From Fibrobacter succinogenes (GTDB lineage Bacteria; Fibrobacterota; Fibrobacteria; Fibrobacterales; Fibrobacteraceae), in assembly GCA_902762305.1 (NCBI GenBank), contig CACWNW010000005.1, positions 1-64,000 of the forward strand: a stretch of 64,000 nucleotides of DNA. Reading direction: 5' to 3'. Shown here piece after piece: positions 39,957 through 50,600 of the stretch (positions within the stretch are counted from its first letter, which is position 1; the number at the start of each line of letters is the position of its first letter). The position numbers and the translations under genes were made by a program. The notes beneath the pieces were generated by a model. That model worked only from the letters and a program-made list of their open reading frames with translations, was not told the DNA's origin and made no database searches.

Positions 39957-42900
39957 TTGTACAACAAAATTATTTTCTTCTGCCTCGCCTTGGCTTCGTT
40001 TTCATTTGCTGGTAATGGCGAAAATGCAAATGCTTTTAATAAATATATGTCCCCAGAAGGTGGCGTAAATCCCATGTCTGGCACAGTAGCCCTGTCAAAA
40101 AAATTGGCTAGCATATCTGCGGGTGATGTATCGGTCAGTTTTGACTTGAACTATTCTGGAAATATCTTTAAAGAAGTCGAAACAAAAAATGATCAGACAA
40201 CTGTTGGGCTTGTGGGACTTGGTTGGGCGTTTGGCCGAGCAAAGATTGTCAGTGATAATCGAGGAACAAGCTATCTTGGTGATGACCAATACTACTTGAT
40301 GCTCCCTTCTGGAGGACGATTCAAAATATTCCAAGATACTTCAAAAGGAGATAGGTGGTGGGTAGAAGGCAATCCCTATTTGAAGGTGGAGCAGGTTGCC
40401 GATTCCGTTGATATGACTGGCAATGGAGAATGGATTGCTTATGTCAAGGGGTGGAAGATCATTGATACGAAGGGGATAACCCATTATTATGGAGATTTAG
40501 ATGATACAAACAATCCCTTCTTTGCAAAGCCAACAAGAAATGCCACGGAGTACGATCTCTTTTGGCCATTAGAAAATAAAAATACATTAGGATTAGGTTT
40601 GGTTGGAAAAGCTATTGACGGGACGCCTTATCTTTACCCCACTGTGTGGAATGTGAGCAAGGAAATCGATGTAGAAAACCATACCCTGTATTATTCGTAT
40701 GAACAGATAACGGAAAAACTGTCTGGTGTTTTTCAATCTGTTATCCATTCGACGGCAAAATGGAGTTCTGGTGATTCTGCAAAATATACGAAAGAATCCT
40801 ACTTGACGATGGTTCGTTCTTCAGAGGGCGACACGTTGAAATTTGAGTATGGAAACAAAGGAGAGGGAGAATTCTTTGGCGAATTTTTGGATACGGAAGG
40901 AAAGCATGAAAGTCTTGGTGATACGATAACGGATATGTCTATTGAAAAGGTGAATCGTAAATACCTTTCCAAAATCGAAGTTTTTGGACGAAATGGTAGA
41001 TTGGGGTCGGTACAATTGTGCTACTCCGCTTTGATACCAAAGACAATAGATGGAAAAAAGAAAGATGGTTACGTAAAACGACTTCTTTCATCGATTCATT
41101 ATTTTAACAGAAGCGGGAAAGAAATTGATTATGAATATTACGATTATTACGATGGTACGCAAAAAAAAGAACAAAACGAGGTGCATCCGTTTGGTGCTCT
41201 TTATAGTGTAAAGGGTGCGGAATGTGGTTGGGTGGAATATTCTTATACCGAAAAAAGCCTTGGATGGGGACGATATGAATCATTGGATGTTTCTGAAATA
41301 TTTGGAAAAGGTTATCTTGAAGATGGAACGCCCTATTTAGTGGGAAGGCGTGGTGTAGAAACTGTAGCTGTTTATCACAGAATTAATGGCAGTTGGAAAG
41401 CTGTATCTACAATAAAAACAAATGATGTCGAAGATGTTACGTTAGGTGATATGGGATGGTTTCTTATTAAGGATAATTATGGGGATACATTGAAAAATGC
41501 CATGATTTATCAATGGAATGGACAGAAATGGGATAACGTGCATACTAGCTTCATAAAGAATCCGGAAAAAGAATTTTTTGCTAGTTTGTCTGAAATACCG
41601 AAGGTAACGAATGTCTTTGCTGGTCCAGATTATGTTGTTGAAACCTATATTTTCGGTGCCTTTGCTGCTTCGAGGGCAAGAGCAAAAGTTATTTGGTCTA
41701 AATGGGGTAGAACATTTGAAATCGGAGAAGGATTTGTTGATCCCCAAATTAATCAGAATGGCATTCAGGTCATTCCGCAGAAAAACCATATACTTATACA
41801 AATCAATAGCAGGGATTTGTATAATGCAGTTAGGGCCTATATCTATACATTCGATAGTAAGGGCGGTGTGCAGAAAACCTTTAGTGAGAATGATCAGGAC
41901 AATGGAAGTTTGTTTTTATTGGGTGAAGATCATTTTGTTGAAATTGCGGAGCCGAGCAGATCTCTTGGCGTAAATGCTTTTTTTCGAGCTTGGGTATGGA
42001 ATGGAAACGCTTGGTCATTTGATTATCATCATACGTTTGTTGGTGGCGGGGTATTAAAGCCTGTAGAGTTGGAAGCTCGGGGAAAGAATTATTACGCTTT
42101 ACGCCATCATCTTAATATGTATATGACCAATTTTTGGTGGAATGGTGAGCGTTGGCGTATTCCAGAAGGTCAAAAAGCTGTTCAAATTCAAAATCACCCG
42201 TGGATTTCTGATGCTTGGAAATGGGGCGGTTTTAGTGGACCCGATTTTTTCCTTGTAGGGCAGAGTCGGTTGGGTTATGAGTTTTGGAAAGGTGCGGTCG
42301 TAAGAAAATACGTTTATTTACACCATTATTATTATAAAGATGGAATTTGGAGCTATGAATATGTAGGTTCGAATGGTGACAAAGATAAAGAAAAAGATGT
42401 CATCACAGGAAGAGATTGGTTCGCAGAAAAGACGACTAGTTTAATCAAATTATGGGATGGTAAAAAATGGAATATAGATACATTGAGTTCGTCTTTAGAT
42501 TTGGAAAAAGCCTATTCGTTAGGTGAAAACACTTTTGCATTCCCCAATTCTAAAAATTCGACAATAATCTATTACAAAGTCGGGGATTCCTTTAATGGCA
42601 TGTATAAATCATTCCGTGTTTCGAAGAAAAAAATATTTGAACCAGTCGTAGATAAAACGATAGAATATGTTTATACGTTTGGCCTTAACGGCGGTATTGC
42701 GTATGATGAGGCGAATAATACGCCTTTGTACAAGAATATGACGGTTACTCTTCCTGCTGGGCAGGGAACAGTAGAAACAGAATTGTGTAGTGGAGAATAC
42801 AATGGTGAATATAATGTCGGTTTGGGTTCTGCCTGCACGGAAACACAGCGAGGCCGATCGAATTCTGGAGGGCTTGCTAAGACCGCGCTTATCTCTAGGA

Positions 42901-45900
42901 AGCAAACGTATTACGAACGGTATCGAAATCCGAGCTGGCCGACAGGAGTCTATCAAGATCGGGTCGAAAAGGAAGTGTCCTTTAGTGGAAACGTGAAAAC
43001 TATTACGAACTATACATATTCAGAAAAAAATGGACAAGTTGTTTCTGTAAAGAAAAGAATAGGCTCGAAATCGACGGAAGAAATTGTCAAATATGTAGTT
43101 GATTTTCTTGAACCAACTTCTGATTTCGCAAGTGCACTTAAAGCTGATAATCGAATAGATGCTATTGCTGGTGGGTATTCCTGCATCAAGGATTGCTCTA
43201 CAGGTAGGATTATTGCCGCCAATGCAAATGGATGGAAAAAGGTCGATGGATTATATAGATCCGTATCGGCGTGGAGCATGGCTCCAAAAGACGCTATGAC
43301 ACAGCAAAAAGTTGAAGAAGACATCGATTATATAGTAAAAAATGGGAACGCCTCATTGCGCAGAAACTGGAATCGTTCGTCGTATAATTCTAAGTACTAT
43401 AATGGTGACGTGATAGAAACTATTGAAGGCCCAAACAAAGTCAAAATGGCTTCGTTTAAAAATCCGCAGACACATCGCCTATACGGAACTGCGGCTAATT
43501 GTGGTGTTGACGAAGGACTCATGCTTTCTGGTGAGCAGTGCGGCCCGGTTAATGAGGTCGCTTGGTCTGGTTGTGTTCTCGAAGATACGAGTAATGTCAT
43601 TGGCCATGCTGTAAATGGAAACATTGGAATGCAATATGGCCGATTCTCAAAAAGAGTACTGAAGTTATCGCATTCTGGTTCTCTTTCGGCAACAATCAAG
43701 ACTCCCGCGAAAAAGAAGTATAGAATTAGTGCTTGGATTCAGACTTCAGATTTAGATTCGGTCAAGGTGACGGCATCGCTGGGTTCGCAGGTGCTTGAAA
43801 AGAACGTTCTTACGAACGAGTCTTGGCAGATGATTGTGTTCGAAACGTCTAGAATTCAGTCAACAGGTCCTGTCACGTTTACTTTAGAAACCTCTGCTCC
43901 ATCTGGAGTCCATTTGCAAGATATTCGAGTGCTTCCGAGTGAAGCGACTTCGTCCGCCCTTTATTGGAACGATTATTGGGGTAAGGTGCAAACAACGGTT
44001 GATGACCGCGGTGTAGGTTCCTATGTTACTTTTGACCATTTGGGCCGAAATCATGAAACCTATGCAGAAACAGACGGTGGAATCGTGTATTTAGCGAGTC
44101 GTCAAACGTTTGTCGATGGAAATTGCTCGATTTCCCAGAACAATCAAGACAAACTCCAGTCGGTAAAGGTCAATGGAGTTGTTTATGAGGATCCGTCATC
44201 GCATGGTACATTCTCCCTAAATGCCTTGGATTTTGATGTTGAATTGATTCCGCCGAATAAAGAAACGAAAATGAAGTATTCTTTGGTGAAGGGAACGGAA
44301 GCGGAATGGAGTGGCAAAGAACTACCAGGTTGGGTTTCTGATTGCTGTAATGGCTTGAGCCCAATTATGGTGAACTTTTCTGAATCGCATGAGTGGACTC
44401 TGTTTGTCGATGTCGCTCCTTTTGACAATTTGAAACCACGTGGAGATTATGTTTTCCAGTTTAACGTGAAAGAGAAGGATTGGGTTGCGTATGGTCAAAT
44501 TGATGGATTTTCTAGTGGAAAGAATCCGATGTTCATGAACTCATACGATTCTTTGAATGTTGCATTCCTAGATAAGGACTCTGTTTTTAGATCTGTTTTC
44601 TCTCAAGGTCGCTGGAATGTAGATGCAAATGCTTTGATTAATGAGGAAACAGAAACTTATGCGGTTGCATCGAAAACGAGTGGAGCAGGTTCTGCTTATT
44701 ATGTGAGTTTTATTCCGTTAGAAAAATATACGAGTGACGATAGTATTGAAATTGCCTATCCAAAGACTTTTGGAAAACCGGCTAATAAAACTGTATTCAC
44801 TTATATGGACTTGCAAGACAAATCCCTTCGTGTGAACGAATTGAAGGTTGCTGTGAACGGTGATGTTCCGGCAATTCTTTATCGTACTGAGGCTCTAAAA
44901 AAGGATAGTTTAGGGAAGACAATTCTTTATCCTGACGACAAATTGTATAGTAGAAAATGGAATGCATCGTTGAATAAATGGGAAAAACTGGGTTCTACGC
45001 CTGTATTTGATAGAGATACACTGAATGTTGCTGTTTCGGCGACGGATACGGCTATTAAAGTGATTCATGGCAACCTGGTCGGGTACCTGGACGGAGTTGT
45101 TTGTGATTATAATAACAGAAATGCTGATTTTGTTTCTGGACCAGATGGCAAACTGTATACCGCTTATATAGGGAATGTCAAAAATTTTGAGCTGAAAACG
45201 ACAATCAAAAATGGAGACGGTTCCATTACGGGTAAAGTAGGCCCGGCATATGTTGTAATCAAGCGTTTGTACGACGCGTCGGAAACATCTCTGAACAAAT
45301 CAATTTGGGCCGGACCCAGCCAATATTCTGGTCATCCGCGCTATGAGGGGGATGTTCTCTCTTGGAATGGGACGAACCTGCATGCGATTACGGATGTTCA
45401 ATCTGTAAAACTTGCATATGGAAGTGGCAGCTTATTCCTTGCGGTTGTCTACAAAACGCATTCGGATTTCGGTTCGGAAAATCAAGTGCAAGGAACAAAC
45501 GTTGATGAAAGCGAACTTGCGCTCACCGTGTTCAAGGGTACGTTCGAGAGTAACGTGAGCGCAGATGGAGTTGTGTACAGCAAGTATTTACGCTGGACAG
45601 CCCTCAAGGATAATTCGATTGTCGTAGCAAGGAATGGCAATCTGCTTGATGACGAACGCAAACGGGTAATTTATGTAAATCCGAATGACGCGTTCGATAT
45701 GGAGGTTCGAGGTGATGTCCCGTATATATTGTTCCGGAATAGTGATAACAACGATAAAATCTCTGTCATAAAATATGTCGATAACAAATGGAGTTCAATT
45801 GGCAATCCTGCTTTTGCGTATCCGTTCCAATCGATTAAGTCAGCTGATTTGGCAGTAAAATCGGATGGTAGTCCTTATGTCGTTTTCAAGCAGGGACTCG

Positions 45901-47594
45901 AGAAGGGCTTTGCCAAGCGCAACGATAGACTTGTTGCAATGCGCTATAGCGCTACCAATGCTGTAGATTTGACTATATCGGCATTGGATTTAGGGGGAGA
46001 TTCGCTTAATACGGTATGCGCATTTAGACAGTACATATTGAACTACTCGTTCCGTGTTGGCTGGGTTGATTCAATTTCTATCAAGCCGACGTTGAGAACG
46101 CCATTGAATGTTGCTCGTATGGATATTTATGTCAACGGACGTATCGCCCAGCGCCGGACTAGCAACTCTACGGCATATTCAAGGATTGCTCTAAAGGAAG
46201 GGTTGAATGCGATTGAATTGCGTGTCGTAGGAACCGACAGCTCAGATTTGTCCTACAATTTAAATGTCTATAGAAAACTGAGTCTCCATCCAGGTCTTCT
46301 GCTTACAGGGAATTCACTCGCTGTTTCTGGACTCGATAGTGGGAATGTTACCATTATTACGCCGGATCCGTTGTTGCCTCCTCGGACTCCACCAGGAAGC
46401 GGACGACCTAACACACCAGATTCAATACCTGATACGACGAAAATTTTTGTAGATCTGAATCCCGATTGGACTATACATCTAGTCGATACGCTGAACAACA
46501 CGGATACGACCCTTAAAGGGGGCGATACTATTCCGTTTGTCAATTGGCCGTTGCCGAATATTATCTTGGTAAATTCTGACAGTGATACGGTTGTCGTGGT
46601 AGTACCTGTACGTCCTGATACGATTTCGCCCAGTATTTTCTTCAGTAGTTCCAGCGTGAATTCGAGCTCATCTGGAACTGACGAGTCATCTTCTTCAAGT
46701 GAAGATGATATTTACCAAATCTATTTTAGTTCATCTTCGTGTTATGATTGTGGTTTTTTGTCTAGCGATAATCCTGACGATTATAGTTCTTCGAGTTCTA
46801 GTGAAGTAAGTTCTTCGAGTTCGTCGTCGGAGAATTCATGTAGTTCCGTTACATTCCTGGATTCGCTGTCGGCAAATATACCTGTGGAAGTGATGAATGT
46901 CATCAATTCAAAATTCCAGATTTCAGGCAATATGCGAATCAGCGATTGGGTTTCTGTTCGTGGAACCCTCTGGGCTGGAAGCAGAGTAGAAATTGGTGTT
47001 GATGCCGAGGTTCTTGATGAAATTGTTTCTGGAGGTGATGTCGCGTTGGCGAATCGATCGAAGGTGGGGCGCGTGCGCCTTGCTGGAAACCTGCAGACTC
47101 AGCAAGGTGCTCAGTATGGCGAGATTGTTGTTGACAACGGTCTTTCTGTAGCTCCGCTGCCTCAAATTTCGTTTGCCACGGGAACATCGGATATTATGGT
47201 TGGGAGGGAACAGTCAACCACAGTTTCTCCAGGAACATACCGAAACCTGATTGCCCATGAAAAAGCGAAGCTGCAATTTGCTGCGGGAGACTACTACTTT
47301 GATTCCTTCTGGATTGACCCGCACGTGGAATTCGAATTTGCGGCAGGGACAAGAGTCTGGATTGCAAACGGATTCAATGTGGCTGCATTCTGCCAGGTAA
47401 CGCATGGAGGTGGTGCTGGAGACCTGTTTGTCTATATCGGTGCCAATGGGTATGTATCCATCGGCAATAACGTGCAGATGCAGGCCGTAATCTATGCACC
47501 GCGTGCTTCCGTACAGGTCTTTGACCATACAACACTTGAGGGTGCCGTATGGGCTAAGGACTTGAACGTTGAACCGTATAGCGTATTGAAGTAA
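39957..47594 (+). CDS. giant secreted RHS/SpvB-like shell protein (2545 aa)
   Basis: The start is probably TTG 39957, 7 bases after AAGGGTGGG (GTG 39945 lies inside that site), giving a clean signal peptide (F-F-C-L-A-L-A-S-F-S-F-A-G). Residues ~25-330 look like the N-terminal region of SpvB/TcB and RHS shell proteins (M-S-P-E-G-G-V-N-P-M-S-G-T, V-G-L-G-W-A-F-G). The middle (~430-900) holds repeated W-N-G/W-D-G-K motifs (I-Y-Q-W-N-G-Q-K-W; L-W-D-G-K-K-W), as in beta-propellers. An RHS-type repeat (Y-V-T-F-D-H-L-G-R) lies near 1360. A Ser-rich linker (2225-2300) leads to a C-terminal domain of parallel-beta-helix character (~2300-2545: L-W-A-G-S-R-V-E-I-G, V-W-A-K-D-L-N-V). The gene is AT-rich and ends 14 bases before the RHS protein gene, so the two likely act together. 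Confidence 0.7.
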   Translation: MYNKIIFFCLALASFSFAGNGENANAFNKYMSPEGGVNPMSGTVALSKKLASISAGDVSVSFDLNYSGNIFKEVETKNDQTTVGLVGLGWAFGRAKIVSDNRGTSYLGDDQYYLMLPSGGRFKIFQDTSKGDRWWVEGNPYLKVEQVADSVDMTGNGEWIAYVKGWKIIDTKGITHYYGDLDDTNNPFFAKPTRNATEYDLFWPLENKNTLGLGLVGKAIDGTPYLYPTVWNVSKEIDVENHTLYYSYEQITEKLSGVFQSVIHSTAKWSSGDSAKYTKESYLTMVRSSEGDTLKFEYGNKGEGEFFGEFLDTEGKHESLGDTITDMSIEKVNRKYLSKIEVFGRNGRLGSVQLCYSALIPKTIDGKKKDGYVKRLLSSIHYFNRSGKEIDYEYYDYYDGTQKKEQNEVHPFGALYSVKGAECGWVEYSYTEKSLGWGRYESLDVSEIFGKGYLEDGTPYLVGRRGVETVAVYHRINGSWKAVSTIKTNDVEDVTLGDMGWFLIKDNYGDTLKNAMIYQWNGQKWDNVHTSFIKNPEKEFFASLSEIPKVTNVFAGPDYVVETYIFGAFAASRARAKVIWSKWGRTFEIGEGFVDPQINQNGIQVIPQKNHILIQINSRDLYNAVRAYIYTFDSKGGVQKTFSENDQDNGSLFLLGEDHFVEIAEPSRSLGVNAFFRAWVWNGNAWSFDYHHTFVGGGVLKPVELEARGKNYYALRHHLNMYMTNFWWNGERWRIPEGQKAVQIQNHPWISDAWKWGGFSGPDFFLVGQSRLGYEFWKGAVVRKYVYLHHYYYKDGIWSYEYVGSNGDKDKEKDVITGRDWFAEKTTSLIKLWDGKKWNIDTLSSSLDLEKAYSLGENTFAFPNSKNSTIIYYKVGDSFNGMYKSFRVSKKKIFEPVVDKTIEYVYTFGLNGGIAYDEANNTPLYKNMTVTLPAGQGTVETELCSGEYNGEYNVGLGSACTETQRGRSNSGGLAKTALISRKQTYYERYRNPSWPTGVYQDRVEKEVSFSGNVKTITNYTYSEKNGQVVSVKKRIGSKSTEEIVKYVVDFLEPTSDFASALKADNRIDAIAGGYSCIKDCSTGRIIAANANGWKKVDGLYRSVSAWSMAPKDAMTQQKVEEDIDYIVKNGNASLRRNWNRSSYNSKYYNGDVIETIEGPNKVKMASFKNPQTHRLYGTAANCGVDEGLMLSGEQCGPVNEVAWSGCVLEDTSNVIGHAVNGNIGMQYGRFSKRVLKLSHSGSLSATIKTPAKKKYRISAWIQTSDLDSVKVTASLGSQVLEKNVLTNESWQMIVFETSRIQSTGPVTFTLETSAPSGVHLQDIRVLPSEATSSALYWNDYWGKVQTTVDDRGVGSYVTFDHLGRNHETYAETDGGIVYLASRQTFVDGNCSISQNNQDKLQSVKVNGVVYEDPSSHGTFSLNALDFDVELIPPNKETKMKYSLVKGTEAEWSGKELPGWVSDCCNGLSPIMVNFSESHEWTLFVDVAPFDNLKPRGDYVFQFNVKEKDWVAYGQIDGFSSGKNPMFMNSYDSLNVAFLDKDSVFRSVFSQGRWNVDANALINEETETYAVASKTSGAGSAYYVSFIPLEKYTSDDSIEIAYPKTFGKPANKTVFTYMDLQDKSLRVNELKVAVNGDVPAILYRTEALKKDSLGKTILYPDDKLYSRKWNASLNKWEKLGSTPVFDRDTLNVAVSATDTAIKVIHGNLVGYLDGVVCDYNNRNADFVSGPDGKLYTAYIGNVKNFELKTTIKNGDGSITGKVGPAYVVIKRLYDASETSLNKSIWAGPSQYSGHPRYEGDVLSWNGTNLHAITDVQSVKLAYGSGSLFLAVVYKTHSDFGSENQVQGTNVDESELALTVFKGTFESNVSADGVVYSKYLRWTALKDNSIVVARNGNLLDDERKRVIYVNPNDAFDMEVRGDVPYILFRNSDNNDKISVIKYVDNKWSSIGNPAFAYPFQSIKSADLAVKSDGSPYVVFKQGLEKGFAKRNDRLVAMRYSATNAVDLTISALDLGGDSLNTVCAFRQYILNYSFRVGWVDSISIKPTLRTPLNVARMDIYVNGRIAQRRTSNSTAYSRIALKEGLNAIELRVVGTDSSDLSYNLNVYRKLSLHPGLLLTGNSLAVSGLDSGNVTIITPDPLLPPRTPPGSGRPNTPDSIPDTTKIFVDLNPDWTIHLVDTLNNTDTTLKGGDTIPFVNWPLPNIILVNSDSDTVVVVVPVRPDTISPSIFFSSSSVNSSSSGTDESSSSSEDDIYQIYFSSSSCYDCGFLSSDNPDDYSSSSSSEVSSSSSSSENSCSSVTFLDSLSANIPVEVMNVINSKFQISGNMRISDWVSVRGTLWAGSRVEIGVDAEVLDEIVSGGDVALANRSKVGRVRLAGNLQTQQGAQYGEIVVDNGLSVAPLPQISFATGTSDIMVGREQSTTVSPGTYRNLIAHEKAKLQFAAGDYYFDSFWIDPHVEFEFAAGTRVWIANGFNVAAFCQVTHGGGAGDLFVYIGANGYVSIGNNVQMQAVIYAPRASVQVFDHTTLEGAVWAKDLNVEPYSVLK

Positions 47595-47608
47595 GGGAGG
47601 ATGAACCA

Positions 47609-50600
47609 ATGAATACGAATGCCAAGAAATTTTTCTTTGTTGCTCTCTCCCTTCTCTGTACTTCTGCTGCTTTGGCGGCCGATGAACCGGAACAAATTTA
47701 TGTAGAACGCTATAGCGATCACGCTGTCCATTATGGTTTGCCCGGATGGGAAACAAATATGGATTTTGCCGGGAACCAAGGCGTTCTTCCGCAAGAAGGG
47801 ACTTTTTTGCATGTCTCGCTGAAAAATCCCCTATATCCTTCGATAAAGATGAAATTTGCCGGAGACGATTACAACGAAGTTACTGTTGCGAGTAGCGGTC
47901 GTGTGTATTTAGGAAACATTCCCGATGGTTTCGACATGTCTGACGAGGCTAGGGGGCGATTCCCTTATGTGGAATTTACAAGGGAGCAGTTGCTTCCAGT
48001 TGTGGGCTCAACCTCGATACCCGTCAAGTGGAAGGTCTTTAATCTTGAATCGCAATATGCTGTTGTCGAGGTCGGGCCTTTTATATTAACTGGATTCAAT
48101 CATCCCTTGTCGTATCAGGTATTCTTTTATACGGATGGAGAAATCCAGTGCCAGCCGTGGATACATTGGGAGCATGTTGCAGCTTATTCCTTTAGCGGTC
48201 TGTATCGAAATTCTCCGTTGGCTGAATTACATCACAGGCAGATATTGAATCCGGTCCTCTATAATGGAGGGCACGCTACTGAAGCCGATTACAGGAAATT
48301 GACTGACACGCATGATGAATATATCGTGTCTTCGGGGAAGCTTCGTTCTGGTTGGGTCGCAAAATCCTTTGATGGAACTCAAACGGTCATAACGCCAACG
48401 GAAAATGGCATTGATATTCATTTTGGAACTGTGATGGCGGCTGGGGGCGTTTTCGCATATGACCATTCGCGCGAACATCCTATTGTTGGCGGTTTCGATT
48501 ACGTGACTGTAGAAGCGTATTCATTAAGTTTCGGAGAAGGCTTAAATGCTGAAAACGCTGTTCCGGTTTATTTCTGGTATTTCGGGAAGGATGATGATGA
48601 TTTGATAGATGAAGCTCACGTTGCGAATTATCCCTATTTCTGTGATGGCTTTGACTTGTATCAAGATAAAGTCGTAAAATCCCTAGTGACGGTTCGCCCG
48701 GATGGATGGGGGAATGGTATCAGGGAAGGGATGGCAATAGAATACGACAAGAGACTGAGCAAGAGCAGTAAAAGCGCTGTGATTTGGTCTGCGGCCTATA
48801 TGGATTCATGGAGAACAGTTGCTGGCAACGTAGATGAAACCAAAGCCATCGCGTTTAAGTTCCAGACAAAATCTTATCCATATGGCAGAGCCATACGGAT
48901 TAGGAATGTCGGTCTTGGCCTCGTTCAGCCCCGCTCTGTGCAGTTCCTTCCGCCTCTAACCCATAAATTGACATTTGAGTCGAATGGACTTGGCTACATG
49001 AAGGGCTTGAATTTTAACGGAAGGCCCCCGTATGATTTTGTCGATGGCTCTAGCTTGCTGGCCAAGATTATTCCGGCTCCGGGAGATTCGATAGAAGAAG
49101 TTTCCATAAATGATATACTAGTATTCAAATTGGATGGCACTTACACGTTGCCTCCGTATGCTTCTGCAAATGATGATGGAAGTGTGGATATCAGTTTGCC
49201 AGAATGGCCGGGCGATGCTCGTGTGGTGGCAAAATTCAAGAAATGTGAAACTCGTGTGCTGCCTGCAGTCGAACCATCTTATGTAAAGACGGAAGTGTTT
49301 CTAGACCCGACAACGGCTTCCCGGAAAATAGAATCGTATGCGGTGAAGGATGGGCTTGGACGAATAGTTCAAACGCAGACATTCCTGGGCTCGGACTCGT
49401 TCAAGGTTAGTGCAACGTATCTTGACGACTTCGGAAAGACGGAATTTGCCCCAATGGCATATATTTCGAAGAAACAGAATTATGCCTACGAAGACATGTA
49501 CTGCAAACAGTGCATTGCAAAGTCTTCTCAATATCATGATGGTTCCGACAACCTGGAAAGGCAATTTGCCTATAACATTCCCTATGCCAAGGATGATTAC
49601 CATTATGGGGAAGATAATGGTGTAACAAAGGAAGTTGCGGGTGTTGCTTTGGCCTCGCTTGAAAAGTGGCCGACTCCTGCTAAGCAATGGACTATTCCGT
49701 TGATTTCTTCTGACATATCGCATTTTATTCCCGAAGATCAGTTGGCGGATGCCGATGATAATTTGACGAATATATATCGCGCAGCCAAGAAGGCGATTGT
49801 CAATGAAACGGATAGCGTTGCTCATTGGACTGAATACAACTATAAATTGGTCGTCAACCGTTCTGCCGAGGGAGTGTTTACGCAACAGATTTTCGATGCC
49901 GCCGGCAACATCATGTATGCTTGGGCGAGATCGGGAGACCATACGATTATTTCAAGGACGAACTATAACAATGATAACCAGATTACGTCTACGGATATTT
50001 CTGTGGACAATGGCCCGTTCGGCCTTGCTACGAGCTATGTTTACGATAAGGCTGGGCGAGTTACGTCTGTGACCTCTCCGGATAAGGGAACTGTAGAAAG
50101 CGTGTACAATTCCGACGACAAACTGACTTTCACCCGAGATGCCCGTCAAACAGCTCTTGGTCAGAAGCCAGAATTTGGTGGAAATTATTTCTCGGTGATA
50201 GAATATGACGATTTTGGGAGGCTGAAACGGACTGGCGAAGTCCGCGGAGGGCATTCTTTTGATAATCCCGATACTCCTGTGGACGATGACAAATTATATA
50301 TTCTTTCAGAGAACTTTTACGGAAAGCCGACTGTGAATGATCTTTTGTCAACAGGCGTAACGGCAGATGAGACCCTGCTACGGGGCATCCTCGACGAAAT
50401 GGAGGGGGTGCTTGAAAACGATGTGGGCGCAGTCGCGGCTTACGATGGCAGCCGAACTCGTTCCGACGATTCCCTTAAGGCGAACAGCCTGAAGATGTCT
50501 TCGTACAATCGCCTAGGCAAAAAGGTTAAGCAGTGGACAATCTATGGACTTGCAGGCGCACCCGCGACGAGGATATCGTATAGCTACAACGTTTCCGGGG